IMG/VR virus record: IMGVR_UViG_3300008111_000019
Coordinates: 47,088 to 111,087 of that record
Length of the DNA: 64,000 nt
Source of the DNA: a virus
Strand: one strand, 5' to 3'
Shown here one piece after another: positions 49,221 through 57,350 of the stretch (the first letter of the stretch is position 1; each line of letters opens with the position of its first letter). The position numbers and the translations under genes were made by a program. Under the pieces are notes generated by a model. That model searched no databases, had not been told where the DNA came from, and saw only the letters and a program-made list of their open reading frames with translations.

Positions 49221-51537
49221 CAGTGACTGGTTCCGTTAGAGGCAAAGGAATACCTCTTTTTAATGCTTTTCTTTCTTGCTTAGTTAATGGTCTTGCTCTT
49301 TCAGTAATATCAAACTGGAGATCGTTATCTGCCAATACTACATGAACATTACCACCGTTCACAAGATCACCAAACAGCACTCTACGACTCAATGGAGACT
49401 TAACTTTATTATCAATTAGACGAGATAGCGGTCTAGCACCCATCTTTTTGTCGTAACCATTTTCTACAAGCCATTTAACAGATTCCTCACTAGGAATAAT
49501 TTCAATGTTTTTATCCTTGAGTTGAACATTTAGTTCGTTAATAAACTTGTAAACGATTTTTTCTACAGTTTCAAAACTTAGTTTGTTAAACTTAACTACA
49601 GCATCTAAGCGATTGCGGAATTCGGGCGGGAAGAATTTCTTGATGGCTTTATCATCTTCTCCTTCACGTTCTAGTTCACCAAATCCTATAGTATTATTTT
49701 CATTGTCTCTAGCACCTAAATTAGATGTCATAATTAAGATACAATTACGACCGTCTGCTTGTTTGCCGTTCGACCCTGTGACAAAGCCGTTATCCATGAA
49801 CTGTAACAAGATGTTTGATACATCCGGATGGCTCTTTTCAATCTCATCTAACAACAAAACACAGTTAGGATGTTCTTGCAGTTTAGTAATTAGTTGTCCA
49901 GCGTTATCTTCGTAGCCAACGTAGCCAGGAGGAGCACCGATCAATCTTGCCACACTATGTTTTTCTTGATACTCGCTCATATCAAATCTAACTAATTGCA
50001 TACCCATCTTTTCAGATAGTTGTTTAGCAGTTTCAGTCTTACCGCAACCAGTAGGGCCTAAGAATAAAAATGCTCCAATCGGTTTGTTAGGAGATTTCAT
50101 ACCTGCCTGACTTACAAATATTTTGTCTAACAGAGTATCCACAGCCTTGTCTTGACCTAACACTGCTGTTTTCATATTGCCTTCCAAGTCAGAAAGATTT
50201 TTGCTTTCTTTTTGTGCTACAATTTCTAAAGGCATGTTGATCATTTTACTGAGTTCGTATGATACTTGCTCAATGTCAACGATCTGTTCAACACCTTCCA
50301 TGTTTTCTTCGTCTCTGAGTTTATATCGAGCCGCGGCACAATCTAATATATCAATAGCCTTGTCCGGTAACTTTTTATCACTCATGTACTTTACTGATAA
50401 TTTTACTGCATGATCAATGGCAGCATCAGTGATTTTAACTTCGTGATGTTTTTCGTAATATTTCTTTAGACCTTTGAGAATTTTAACTGACAATTCTTCG
50501 CTAGGCTCGTCAACAGTGACACGTTGGAATCTGCGCATTAAAGCACGATCCTTTTCAAAGTGCTTGCGATATTCTTCCCACGTAGTTGAAGCAATCAATT
50601 TCATAGACTTTTTAGTAAGAATAGGTTTCAACATGTTGCTCATGTCGTTGCTGCTTTGGTTGGCAGCACCTGCTCCTTGCATCATATGTGCTTCGTCGAT
50701 AAAGACAATAACTTTACCTTTTTTCTCTAAAGCCGCAAACACTGCTTTGATACGTTCTTCAAAGTCTCCACGATATTTGCTTCCAGCCAATAGTGCAGAA
50801 ATATCTAAAGTATACACAGTGTGGTCCTGAATAAACTTAGGAACTTTCTTTTCAAAGATTTTTCTAGCCAAGCCCTCAGCAATAGCAGTTTTTCCTACTC
50901 CTGGCTCGCCTACTAATAATGCATTACATTTATTACGTCTTGCCAAGATTAGTTGTATCTTTTCTAGTTCTTCGTCTCTGCCGATTACAGGATCTATTTT
51001 TCTTTGTTTAGCCTGTAAACTTAAATTTGTACAAAATTGATTTAAAATTCTTTCTATCTGATTGTTTGTAGCCACAGGTATGCTTTCTTGTTCTTCTTCT
51101 ATAACAATGTTTTCCTGGAAATATTTTACAAATTTTTCTTTGGTTAACCCGCCTTTGTTTAAAAAGTAATAACCAAAGGAGTTCTTTTCAGCCAATACAC
51201 TGATGATCACGTCAGCAACTTCCATACGCTGACGCCCGCTAAACAGCACTTGTGTAAAGCAACGATTTAATACTCTTTCTACACTGGTAGTTTTTTTTGG
51301 TTTTTCAACTTGTGTAGCAGAAGAGATCTCTTTGAGATTGTTTTTTAAATAGTGATCTATATTGGTTTTAATAAAATTAGCATTGGCTCCAAAATTGGAA
51401 ACCATATCAAACGATTCTTGATCACACATAATACTGTAGACTAGATGTTCTACAGTGATATATTCGTGATTAAGTTCTTTGGCTACTTCAACTGCATGAT
51501 TAAAAATATTCTGCAGGTGCTGACTAGGTTCTATCAT
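49207..51537 (-). CDS. clpA: ClpA-like AAA+ unfoldase with IGF loop
   Basis: 776 residues, the usual ClpA size. Repeat N-domain ~1-145; D1 Walker A 'GEPGVGKT' (210-217), Walker B ~277-283; D2 Walker A 'GPTGCGKT' (494-501), Walker B 'LLLDEIE' (~561-567). In D2, I617-G618-F619 ('NTIGFG') is at the position of the loop that docks ClpP. No clpP is seen here, so it probably uses the host protease. Its start shares a base with the deformylase stop. It would remodel or degrade host proteins. Confidence 0.9.
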   Translation of the reverse strand: MIEPSQHLQNIFNHAVEVAKELNHEYITVEHLVYSIMCDQESFDMVSNFGANANFIKTNIDHYLKNNLKEISSATQVEKPKKTTSVERVLNRCFTQVLFSGRQRMEVADVIISVLAEKNSFGYYFLNKGGLTKEKFVKYFQENIVIEEEQESIPVATNNQIERILNQFCTNLSLQAKQRKIDPVIGRDEELEKIQLILARRNKCNALLVGEPGVGKTAIAEGLARKIFEKKVPKFIQDHTVYTLDISALLAGSKYRGDFEERIKAVFAALEKKGKVIVFIDEAHMMQGAGAANQSSNDMSNMLKPILTKKSMKLIASTTWEEYRKHFEKDRALMRRFQRVTVDEPSEELSVKILKGLKKYYEKHHEVKITDAAIDHAVKLSVKYMSDKKLPDKAIDILDCAAARYKLRDEENMEGVEQIVDIEQVSYELSKMINMPLEIVAQKESKNLSDLEGNMKTAVLGQDKAVDTLLDKIFVSQAGMKSPNKPIGAFLFLGPTGCGKTETAKQLSEKMGMQLVRFDMSEYQEKHSVARLIGAPPGYVGYEDNAGQLITKLQEHPNCVLLLDEIEKSHPDVSNILLQFMDNGFVTGSNGKQADGRNCILIMTSNLGARDNENNTIGFGELEREGEDDKAIKKFFPPEFRNRLDAVVKFNKLSFETVEKIVYKFINELNVQLKDKNIEIIPSEESVKWLVENGYDKKMGARPLSRLIDNKVKSPLSRRVLFGDLVNGGNVHVVLADNDLQFDITERARPLTKQERKALKRGIPLPLTEPVTDVQE

Positions 51538-52031
51538 TATTTTTGTTTCCTTAATTTCTGCATTGCTAATTGTAACTTCATAGGACTTACTATGTCAACA
51601 AAACATGTGCCAATGAGATGATCAAATTCATGTTGGAAACATCTGGCCACTAGACCGTCCATTTCTGCTTCTATGATATCCCCTCGACTGTTTTGATATT
51701 CAACTAAAATCTTTTTAGGTCTTTTAATATTCAACCATAGTCCTGGAAAACTTAAACAGCCTTCTTTGAATAATTCTGTATCGCTGCTCGAAGATATTAT
51801 TTTAGGATTAAAAACAGCAAATGGCTTTGGAAAACCTGGAATATTCTCGCTGCCCATAACAAACACTTGCTTGGTTAAACCAATTTGATTAGCCGCTAGG
51901 CCTATGCCCATGTGCTTCATCATAAAGTAACACATGTCGTGTTCTAATTTTTCTGCATCGCCGTCTGATAAAAAATCCCAAGTATCGCTGATTTGCTGTA
52001 AACTTGAATGTAGTCCTAGATTATAATCCAT
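51537..52031 (-). CDS. def: Peptide deformylase
   Basis: 164 residues. All three metal-site motifs are present: 'GIGLAANQ' (42-49), 'EGCLSFPG' (90-97, metal ligand C92) and 'QHEFDHL' (133-139, ligands H134 and H138, catalytic E135). It removes formyl groups from new proteins. Phage deformylases are known in marine phages. It is flanked by dnaJ and clpA, overlapping dnaJ by 11 bases. Confidence 0.92.
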   Translation of the reverse strand: MDYNLGLHSSLQQISDTWDFLSDGDAEKLEHDMCYFMMKHMGIGLAANQIGLTKQVFVMGSENIPGFPKPFAVFNPKIISSSSDTELFKEGCLSFPGLWLNIKRPKKILVEYQNSRGDIIEAEMDGLVARCFQHEFDHLIGTCFVDIVSPMKLQLAMQKLRKQK

Positions 52032-52866
52032 TGTCTTTTAACTGTTGTATGATATCTAAATGATTTTTATTTGTAATTTTTGGTATTTTTATTTTAATTT
52101 TTACCAATAAGTTACCGCGAAGTTTGCTACGCATGTTAGGCAATCCTTCATTGCGACAACTTAAAACAGTTTCCGGTTGGCTGCCGGGAGGAACTGTTAT
52201 TTCTAATGATTTGTTATCTAATGTGTTGATATCTATTTTTGTTCCTAGTAAGGCATCCCAAACTGAAATATATTTTTCTACTACGAGATTATCCCCTTCT
52301 CGTCTGTAAGTACGATGTGGAATAACTCTAACATTTACTATTAGATCTCCGGCTGGTATGTTAGGTACGCTGTTGTCCCCCATACCCTGATATCTAATCT
52401 GTTGTCCTTCTTCTATACCTGCAGGGATAGCAATATTGATAATTTTCTTTCGACCGCCTGGTATAGAAACTTCAGCGTCAAGATTTTTACCGTTAAGAAC
52501 ATCTTCTAGAGTTAGATCAACAACTAAACTTATTGTTTTATTGCGATGTGCGTGCCTTTGTTGAAAACCGCCAAATCCAAAATTGCCAAACATATCTTCA
52601 AAATTGTGTGTGCCAAAATGGAATTCAAAAGGTCCGCTTTGTCCAAAGCCGCCGTGATGCTGTTGACCCTTAGGATCAACGCCCATATCAATCATTTGTT
52701 TTTTCTGAGGATCGCTAAGGATCTCGTAAGCCTCAGAGATTTGCTTGAATTTCTTTTCATCGCCACCTCGGTCTGGGTGATGTTGCATAGCCATCTTACG
52801 GTAGGCTTTCTTTATCTCCTCTTGAGATGCGTTTCGATTTAAACCTAAAGTAGAATAATAGTCCAT
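52021..52866 (-). CDS. dnaJ: DnaJ/CbpA-type co-chaperone
   Basis: 281 residues. The J domain (1-~65) has '[20 protein letters not shown]' and HPD at 30-32. A Gly/Phe-rich region follows (~70-105). The C-terminal substrate domain starts '[12 protein letters not shown]'. There is no zinc-finger repeat, so it is of the CbpA/type II kind. It would stimulate host DnaK. A hairpin terminator abuts its start and no clear ribosome binding site is seen ('TTTTTTTAATATG'), so translation may be weak or coupled in another way. Confidence 0.92.
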   Translation of the reverse strand: MDYYSTLGLNRNASQEEIKKAYRKMAMQHHPDRGGDEKKFKQISEAYEILSDPQKKQMIDMGVDPKGQQHHGGFGQSGPFEFHFGTHNFEDMFGNFGFGGFQQRHAHRNKTISLVVDLTLEDVLNGKNLDAEVSIPGGRKKIINIAIPAGIEEGQQIRYQGMGDNSVPNIPAGDLIVNVRVIPHRTYRREGDNLVVEKYISVWDALLGTKIDINTLDNKSLEITVPPGSQPETVLSCRNEGLPNMRSKLRGNLLVKIKIKIPKITNKNHLDIIQQLKDNGL

Positions 52867-52873
52867 ATTAAAA

Positions 52874-52905
52874 AAATAAAAAGGCCTTAAGTGGCCTTTT
52901 TATTT
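52874..52905 (-). terminator. Terminator-like palindrome abutting the dnaJ start
   Basis: AAATAAAAAGGCC and its reverse complement GGCCTTTTTATTT form a perfect 13-base stem with a 6-base loop, T-rich on both sides, so it can work in both directions. Outer arms CATATTA and TAATATG extend pairing to the dnaJ ATG (52864-52866). It ends the message of the 52926-53150 gene. Read-through would place dnaJ's start inside the hairpin. Confidence 0.8.
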
Positions 52906-52925
52906 AATATGAAAGCAGTGAAGGA

Positions 52926-53150
52926 TTATTTTTTCTTCTCAGGTACTGCTGTGCCTTCATGCTTTTTATGAACTTTTACGTCTTTACAATCTTGTTTTGG
53001 TTTTTTGGTTTTTGGATCAATAACTGGCTTGCCGTCTTTGCCTTGTACATCTACACAAACCTTTTTAGTTTCTGGTTTCTTGTCGTCGGCCGCGTATGAA
53101 GGATATGCTACCGCTAATGCTAGACCTGCTGCGAAAATAATATGTTTCAT
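52926..53150 (-). CDS. Small exported protein
   Basis: 74 residues. A signal peptide is clear: 'MKHIIFAAGLALAVAYPSYA' with a likely cut after AYA. The mature part is Lys/Asp-rich with two cysteines and 'GKDGKPVIDPKTKKPKQDC', suited to a periplasmic or virion-surface location. I recall it in marine phages. AAGGAG precedes the ATG. It lies 10 bases from the upstream gene and ends at a terminator. Confidence 0.7.
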   Translation of the reverse strand: MKHIIFAAGLALAVAYPSYAADDKKPETKKVCVDVQGKDGKPVIDPKTKKPKQDCKDVKVHKKHEGTAVPEKKK

Positions 53151-53160
53151 TTATTTCTCC

Positions 53161-53751
53161 TTATAGTTCGGGTTGAGGTGGTTGAAATGGCATTGGTTTT
53201 CCAGTACTGCTCATCATAGGAGCAGCAGGAACGCCACCAAATGGACTAGAATCTGCTGGTGCTCCAAAACCGCCTGTGCTCATAGTATTTCCTCCTAGAG
53301 GAGCACCGCCAAATGCTGATGTTGGCGATTTGAATGAAGCATTGAATCCGCCTAGACTAGCCGATGCACTAAATCCTCCTGTTGGACTGCTAGGTGCAGT
53401 TGGACTTGGACTAACGCTAGGTGGTTTATTAGCAGCATCTAACGCTTTGGATTTTAGATCCTTATCGTTGCCTGCTAACATAATACCGCTTAGTGTTCCT
53501 GTAAGGAATGTGGCGATAGGAATGATCAATTCAAAAAACTTTTGATCAATTGGTGAAATAGCATTGAGAGGCTGTGTAACAAATATGATAGAATATAAAA
53601 CAACAAATACAATTCCAGTTAATGTCAATGCTAAACAAATACCAATAAAGAATCTCAACCTAGCCATTAACTGGTCTTCGGTATAGATAAAGAATTCTCC
53701 AGTATCTGTATTATTCTTTTTAAATTTCGATAGTAACTCCATTACTTGCAT
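53161..53751 (-). CDS. Two-span membrane protein with low-complexity tail
   Basis: 196 residues. Hydrophobic segments at ~33-58 ('FFIGICLALTLTGIVFVVLY') and ~74-94 ('LIIPIATFLTGTLSGIML') are followed by a Ser/Pro/Gly/Ala-rich tail from ~110. The two spans and closeness to the lysis genes make it a holin candidate, although the long tail is unusual for one. It overlaps the next gene upstream by 10 bases. Confidence 0.55.
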   Translation of the reverse strand: MQVMELLSKFKKNNTDTGEFFIYTEDQLMARLRFFIGICLALTLTGIVFVVLYSIIFVTQPLNAISPIDQKFFELIIPIATFLTGTLSGIMLAGNDKDLKSKALDAANKPPSVSPSPTAPSSPTGGFSASASLGGFNASFKSPTSAFGGAPLGGNTMSTGGFGAPADSSPFGGVPAAPMMSSTGKPMPFQPPQPEL

Positions 53752-54020
53752 CCTCCGCTCGTTGGCTGTGTTGGGGTCATAGTTGGTGTTGGTGCTGGAC
53801 TATCCTTAGCAGGACCAAGTCTAGGATCTCTTTGACCTTTGAAAATATGTTCTGGACAAGTCCTTGTTACATCACAAGTAGGTAACTTGCAGATATCCTT
53901 GTCCCAGTTTTTAGGATCTTGGCAAGGATAGCGGAAACTATCACCGCCGAACACGGCTAGACCCAGGGGTAGTGCTAGTAAAATTACCACCCATTTAAAT
54001 AGTTTTAAATCACTATTCAT
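53742..54020 (-). CDS. Membrane-anchored or exported Cys-rich protein
   Basis: 92 residues. One N-terminal hydrophobic segment ('WVVILLALPLGLAVFGG', ~10-26) is followed by 'RYPCQDPKNWDKDICKLPTC', 'TCPEHIF' and a Pro/Thr tail with a final Cys. I recall 'GDSFRYPCQDPxNW' as a conserved cyanophage pattern. The cysteines suggest disulfides outside the cytoplasm. Function unknown. Confidence 0.6.
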   Translation of the reverse strand: MNSDLKLFKWVVILLALPLGLAVFGGDSFRYPCQDPKNWDKDICKLPTCDVTRTCPEHIFKGQRDPRLGPAKDSPAPTPTMTPTQPTSGGCK

Positions 54021-54062
54021 ATCGCTCCTCGCTCTAATAAACTATACTGTTATTTAACAAAA

Positions 54063-54082
54063 AAGCCCAGAAAACTGGGCTT
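54063..54082 (-). terminator. Rho-independent terminator
   Basis: AAGCCCAG and CTGGGCTT form an 8-base stem with an AAAA (TTTT in RNA sense) loop, followed on the minus strand by TTTTTT. It lies 27 bases after the stop of the 54109 gene and closes the lysis operon. Confidence 0.85.
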
Positions 54083-54108
54083 GGGTATTGAAGTATAAAG
54101 TGCTGTTA

Positions 54109-54336
54109 TTATTCTGTAGGTTTTTGTTTAGAAAATTTTTCAGATGCTGTAAACCCTAGTCCTGCTATGGCAATGTACATCATCGCTTCATAGACATTAG
54201 GATCTACAGTTTTATCCCAGACTAAGTCTCCAATAAATCCAGCAGCACACAACAAAAATGCTGCCACAGTTATTGCTCGCTTACTGCTTATACCTTCGTC
54301 GGTTCCGTCGGTGAGCATACTATGAAACCAGTTCAT
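54109..54336 (-). CDS. Small two-span membrane protein, candidate holin
   Basis: 75 residues. A charged N-terminus with 'ISSKRAITVAAFLLCAAGFI' (~16-35) opens a first span; 'YEAMMYIAIAGLGFTA' (~49-64) forms a second; the tail is polar. Size, two spans and place beside spanin-like and endolysin genes fit a class II holin, but other small phage membrane proteins look alike. It overlaps the coiled-coil gene by 4 bases and ends at a terminator. Confidence 0.55.
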   Translation of the reverse strand: MNWFHSMLTDGTDEGISSKRAITVAAFLLCAAGFIGDLVWDKTVDPNVYEAMMYIAIAGLGFTASEKFSKQKPTE

Positions 54337-54623
54337 TGTTTGTCTCCGTTGTTTACTAGTTCTTCTTGCAGTTTAAGTCTTTCTTCGCAGGCTCGAACTT
54401 CTAACATCATCTCTGCTGCTACCTTTTGTGCCTTCTCTGCTGCTCTGATTGCTGCTTCGTGGGCATGTTTTGCTTCTTGGTATGCTTTGGTTTTGGCCGC
54501 TGATAGTTCTTTTTCTAATCTATCAACATCGTTGGCAGCATATTCTGCACGTTTATTAGAATCTAAAAATATACGTCTTAGTTTTTTAGCCGCTGTTTCT
54601 TCTAACTTTCTTATGAAATTCAT
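54333..54623 (-). CDS. Coiled-coil protein of the lysis cassette
   Basis: 96 residues from the ATG at 54623, one base after the upstream stop (GGAAAATGAAATG), preferred to a start at 54677 inside the lipoprotein gene. Nearly all of it is Ala/Glu/Lys-rich heptads ('ANDVDRLEKELSAAKTKAYQ' and on). It could pair with the spanin-like proteins or be a scaffold. No membrane segment. Function unknown. Confidence 0.55.
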   Translation of the reverse strand: MNFIRKLEETAAKKLRRIFLDSNKRAEYAANDVDRLEKELSAAKTKAYQEAKHAHEAAIRAAEKAQKVAAEMMLEVRACEERLKLQEELVNNGDKQ

Positions 54624-54624
54624 T

Positions 54625-54894
54625 TCATTTTCCTTCGTAGATCTTCTTTTGACCGTTGTACCATACGATCCAGTCATCTACTTTGGCCTTGCATTCATAA
54701 TATGTACCATAGTTATCGGATACTACACCTATGATATCACTTAATTTGTCTGTTTTAGGATCCACTAGTTTTAAATCAGGACAGGCATCTAACAATTCTT
54801 TAGGTACATCTGGCCATACCTGTTTGATAGGCACAGGTTGTTTAAAAAGACAGCCAGTTAGCAAGAAAGGAGTTAGTAAGAGCCATAATTTCAT
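54625..54894 (-). CDS. Lipoprotein, candidate outer-membrane spanin
   Basis: 89 residues. 'LWLLLTPFLLTGC' is a signal with a lipobox ending at C15, so the mature protein would be lipid-anchored. The rest ('VWPDVPKELLDACPDLKLVD', 'YGTYYECKAKVDDWIVWYN') resembles o-spanin-like lipoproteins of marine phages. It lies beside the i-spanin-like gene (ATGA overlap), a pairing that spanins always show. Lipid anchoring is predicted, not proven. Confidence 0.65.
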   Translation of the reverse strand: MKLWLLLTPFLLTGCLFKQPVPIKQVWPDVPKELLDACPDLKLVDPKTDKLSDIIGVVSDNYGTYYECKAKVDDWIVWYNGQKKIYEGK

Positions 54895-55346
54895 TTGGCC
54901 TTCTCCGGATTAGCAGCAGATTTGTTTAGTAATTCTGGAACTTTAGGATCTATCTTACAATCTTTATCTATGAATTCTTTCTGTACCTGTATCTCAGTGC
55001 GTACACGATCTCTGTATTCAACCCTAACTTCTGATTTCTTTTTACGTTCGTCGGATAATTTTTTGTTTAGATCGGCCGCTTCTACTGCCTTTTTATCTGC
55101 AGCCTCTTGTGCCACACGTACTTTTTCTTCCCACATTGCTTGCACACCACTTCCGCCGTACATGAATACGCAAACTAATGCTGCAATACCCCCTAAGGGT
55201 TTTACAAACATCATGTAGGGTTTTAGAGGAGGGAAATGACTGAATATGCTGGCAAAAAAGAATGCTACTAGACCAGCCCCAGCCCCAGCCAACCACATCC
55301 AGGCAGGAATAGTACTAAGGACTGCGTCTATTAACCAAGTAAACAT
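54891..55346 (-). CDS. Candidate inner-membrane spanin
   Basis: 151 residues. Two hydrophobic segments (~11-32 and ~47-65) are followed by a long charged coiled coil ('EVRVEYRDRVRTEIQVQKEF') and a C-terminal tail with 'CKIDPKVPELLNKSAA'. The plan and the tail fit i-spanins, which link to the outer-membrane lipoprotein to fuse membranes in the last lysis step. It lies directly between the lipoprotein and endolysin genes. Confidence 0.65.
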   Translation of the reverse strand: MFTWLIDAVLSTIPAWMWLAGAGAGLVAFFFASIFSHFPPLKPYMMFVKPLGGIAALVCVFMYGGSGVQAMWEEKVRVAQEAADKKAVEAADLNKKLSDERKKKSEVRVEYRDRVRTEIQVQKEFIDKDCKIDPKVPELLNKSAANPEKAK

Positions 55347-55973
55347 TTACACTCCGAAAATATGCAGAGCGTGATTGTAGTGTTTGATTCTATCTTCGAG
55401 GCCGATAGTGCCGCCATTGATACGTTTAGTTAATGTAAGAATATCGCCAGCATCTGCCCACTGGTTAAGTTTGTTCTGTTCCCAGAAAAAACATCCTGAC
55501 TGAACAGCACCTTCGAAGGTTTCTAAATATTCGCTGGCTTCTTCTACAGGAATATCTAGTGAACCTGCAAAGAATGTATAGTTGTTTTTACCAGTTAATT
55601 GAATAAGCCCACGGCCGCAATATCTCCAACCATCACCGCTGGCTTCATCACCGTTGCCCATGCGATTAGCATAGACTCTGTTGGCAATCATTTCGGGTTT
55701 GTTAGCATATGCGGCAGCAGTAGCATCGTCTGGGAAATACTTAGGAAATACTTTGCGCAGACTTGCTGCCTTGTAGTTTAAGTTTTCTTTTAAGAAAATA
55801 AATCCACCACTTTCGTGAGCGCATTGTGCTAAGAACGCTGCTACCCGTTGTGGAGTATTGATTTCGTATTCCGGAAGAATTTCTGATATTGCTTTATACC
55901 ATTGATCCACGTATGGATTTTTTGGAATCATTTCTTTTAATTGATCTTTGGTAAAATTAAATGTGAAACTCAT
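55347..55973 (-). CDS. GH19-type endolysin
   Basis: 208 residues. 'RVAAFLAQCAHESGGF' carries the first catalytic Glu region, 'YCGRGLIQLTGKNNY' is the GH19 substrate-cleft loop, and 'SGCFFWEQNKLNQWAD' follows. No signal peptide, so it needs a holin to reach the peptidoglycan. Its close link to spanin-like genes marks it as the lysis enzyme, unlike the second GH19 gene at 44102-44896. It shares one base with the next gene upstream. Confidence 0.88.
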   Translation of the reverse strand: MSFTFNFTKDQLKEMIPKNPYVDQWYKAISEILPEYEINTPQRVAAFLAQCAHESGGFIFLKENLNYKAASLRKVFPKYFPDDATAAAYANKPEMIANRVYANRMGNGDEASGDGWRYCGRGLIQLTGKNNYTFFAGSLDIPVEEASEYLETFEGAVQSGCFFWEQNKLNQWADAGDILTLTKRINGGTIGLEDRIKHYNHALHIFGV

Positions 55974-56710
55974 TATTCTGTCCTTTGCAATAAAATAGTT
56001 TTGTCACCGTTAGTGAACAGGAAGTTTTCTCCGATTTTGTTTATGCTATAATCGCCTAATACTTTAGTAAGCCAGAAAACTTCACTGGTTGATTCTTCGT
56101 CAACTGTTATAGTACCTTCGTTCATAGACATAGATTCTTGATCTTCTATGATCTTAAATGTAAATTTTTTGTCAAAAGGTTTATGGAAAGTTATTAGATC
56201 GCCTTGTAGAGAAAGATCGTCCATTAATGTTTTATTGAAAAAATGTTTGTAACCTTCCACTTTAAATCCAGTCATAGTCTGCTCATATGCTACTGGAGTG
56301 GAAGGCACTACTGATTTTACTGCTTCTTCAGTGAGATCGTTTTCTTTACCACTTTTATAGTATTTAAATTTAAATGATTCTATATTGGTTAATTTTTTAA
56401 TTCCGTAAATTAATTCTTGTATTTGTTCTGCTAACTTTTCTGTTCTATTTAATTCTACAAAAACAAAGTATTCACCGTCTTTGTTTTCACCAGAACTAAC
56501 GTCAGCATCTAATACAAAGTTATATCCTTTCTCAATAAACTCCATAAGATCTTTAGCAGGAGATCGGTCTTTGGCTTTGAAACTGACCACACATACGTCA
56601 CGGTCCTCACCCATTTTAGATTTGTAAGTATCTATTTCTAGGGTAGAAAGTATCATCTCACTGAGATCTTCCGACCTCAGCCCTTCATTAAGTTGCTGGT
56701 TGTTCTGCAT
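55973..56710 (-). CDS. Virion structural protein
   Basis: 245 residues from the ATG at 56710, chosen because AGGAA lies 8 bases upstream; an earlier start at 56746 overlaps the upstream gene more. 'LEIDTYKSKMGEDRDVCVVSF' in part and 'DLMEFIEKGYNFVLDADVS' are a pattern I recall from cyanophage structural proteins. The C-terminal half is beta-rich. It overlaps its upstream neighbour by 23 bases. The virion location is inferred. Confidence 0.6.
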   Translation of the reverse strand: MQNNQQLNEGLRSEDLSEMILSTLEIDTYKSKMGEDRDVCVVSFKAKDRSPAKDLMEFIEKGYNFVLDADVSSGENKDGEYFVFVELNRTEKLAEQIQELIYGIKKLTNIESFKFKYYKSGKENDLTEEAVKSVVPSTPVAYEQTMTGFKVEGYKHFFNKTLMDDLSLQGDLITFHKPFDKKFTFKIIEDQESMSMNEGTITVDEESTSEVFWLTKVLGDYSINKIGENFLFTNGDKTILLQRTE

Positions 56711-57209
56711 TCGCTGGTTCCTGTGTTGGTTCGGGCTGTGTGCCAACTACATTATTTTGATTGAGGATATCTTCTACTTTGTTTTTATCTAGAGTTTTGT
56801 AACCTCTGTTGATATCACTCATTAATTTTTTAGGCATTAAAATTTTGACCATCCATATATCTTCTTGATCAATTTTGCCTTTTCTTGTTCCTGGACGAAT
56901 ATCGTCAGGAGTTTTAATTTTTCTTACTTTGGCAATTTGGCTTTCGGCATACTGTACTTTACAGCCATAATCTAAAAGGCGTTGACCACCTCTAGGTTCA
57001 GGCATTTTGTCTTTAGGCCACATAAAAGTACACTCTACAAAGTAGCGTGATTCTTTAGGACCAGCCATAAGTTCGCCGTCGATCCAGTTGTCAAAAACAT
57101 AGACATCTAGTTCGTCTATAACACGCTCAAAATCCTTGAGTATGTTTAGGCTGTTGTTGGAGCCATATATTTGCTCTATATTTTGTATAACGTCTTTGAT
57201 ATCGGCCAT
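56688..57209 (-). CDS. Virion structural protein
   Basis: 173 residues. 'SRYFVECTFMWPKDKMPEPRGG' in part, 'LLDYGCKVQY' and 'DIWMVKILMPKKLMSDI' form a block that I recall as a conserved structural protein of T4-like cyanophages. The last ~25 residues are Gln/Pro/Glu/Ala-rich. GATAAATA lies 15 bases upstream of the ATG with GGGAG between. First gene of the operon that leads into the lysis cassette. Confidence 0.65.
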   Translation of the reverse strand: MADIKDVIQNIEQIYGSNNSLNILKDFERVIDELDVYVFDNWIDGELMAGPKESRYFVECTFMWPKDKMPEPRGGQRLLDYGCKVQYAESQIAKVRKIKTPDDIRPGTRKGKIDQEDIWMVKILMPKKLMSDINRGYKTLDKNKVEDILNQNNVVGTQPEPTQEPANAEQPAT

Positions 57210-57223
57210 GATTTCTCCCTAAG

Positions 57224-57231
57224 TATTTATC
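57224..57231 (-). promoter_or_regulatory. T4-type late promoter, GATAAATA
   Basis: On the minus strand GATAAATA lies 15 bases before the ATG at 57209, and GGGAG is 5 bases before the ATG. The leader would be very short (~8 bases), which is tight but possible. It would drive the structural and lysis genes down to the terminator at 54063. Confidence 0.55.
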
Positions 57232-57284
57232 GTCAAAAGTTTATCATAACACATAACTTTTAGTGCTGTTTGTTAAATACTTTT

Positions 57285-57328
57285 GTGTTCGGCTACGGAC
57301 ACTACGGTTTGAGGTCCGTGCCTAACAC
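57285..57328 (+). promoter_or_regulatory. Structured leader hairpin before phoH
   Basis: GTGTT-C-GGC-T-ACGGAC (57285-57300) pairs with GTCCGT-GCC-T-AACAC (57314-57328) to give a 14-pair stem with a 13-base loop, one mismatch and one bulge. It lies just before AGGAGG (57334-57339) and the phoH ATG. No T-run follows, so it is not a classic terminator. It may be a regulatory leader or an mRNA stabiliser. The rest of 57232-57350 shows no clear promoter. Confidence 0.55.
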
Positions 57329-57350
57329 TTAAAAGGAGGGCTAACCTTAT

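Noticed and set aside
57240-57330. Possible tRNA or terminator before phoH
   Set aside because: Only one long stem is present with no T-run after it, so neither fits.
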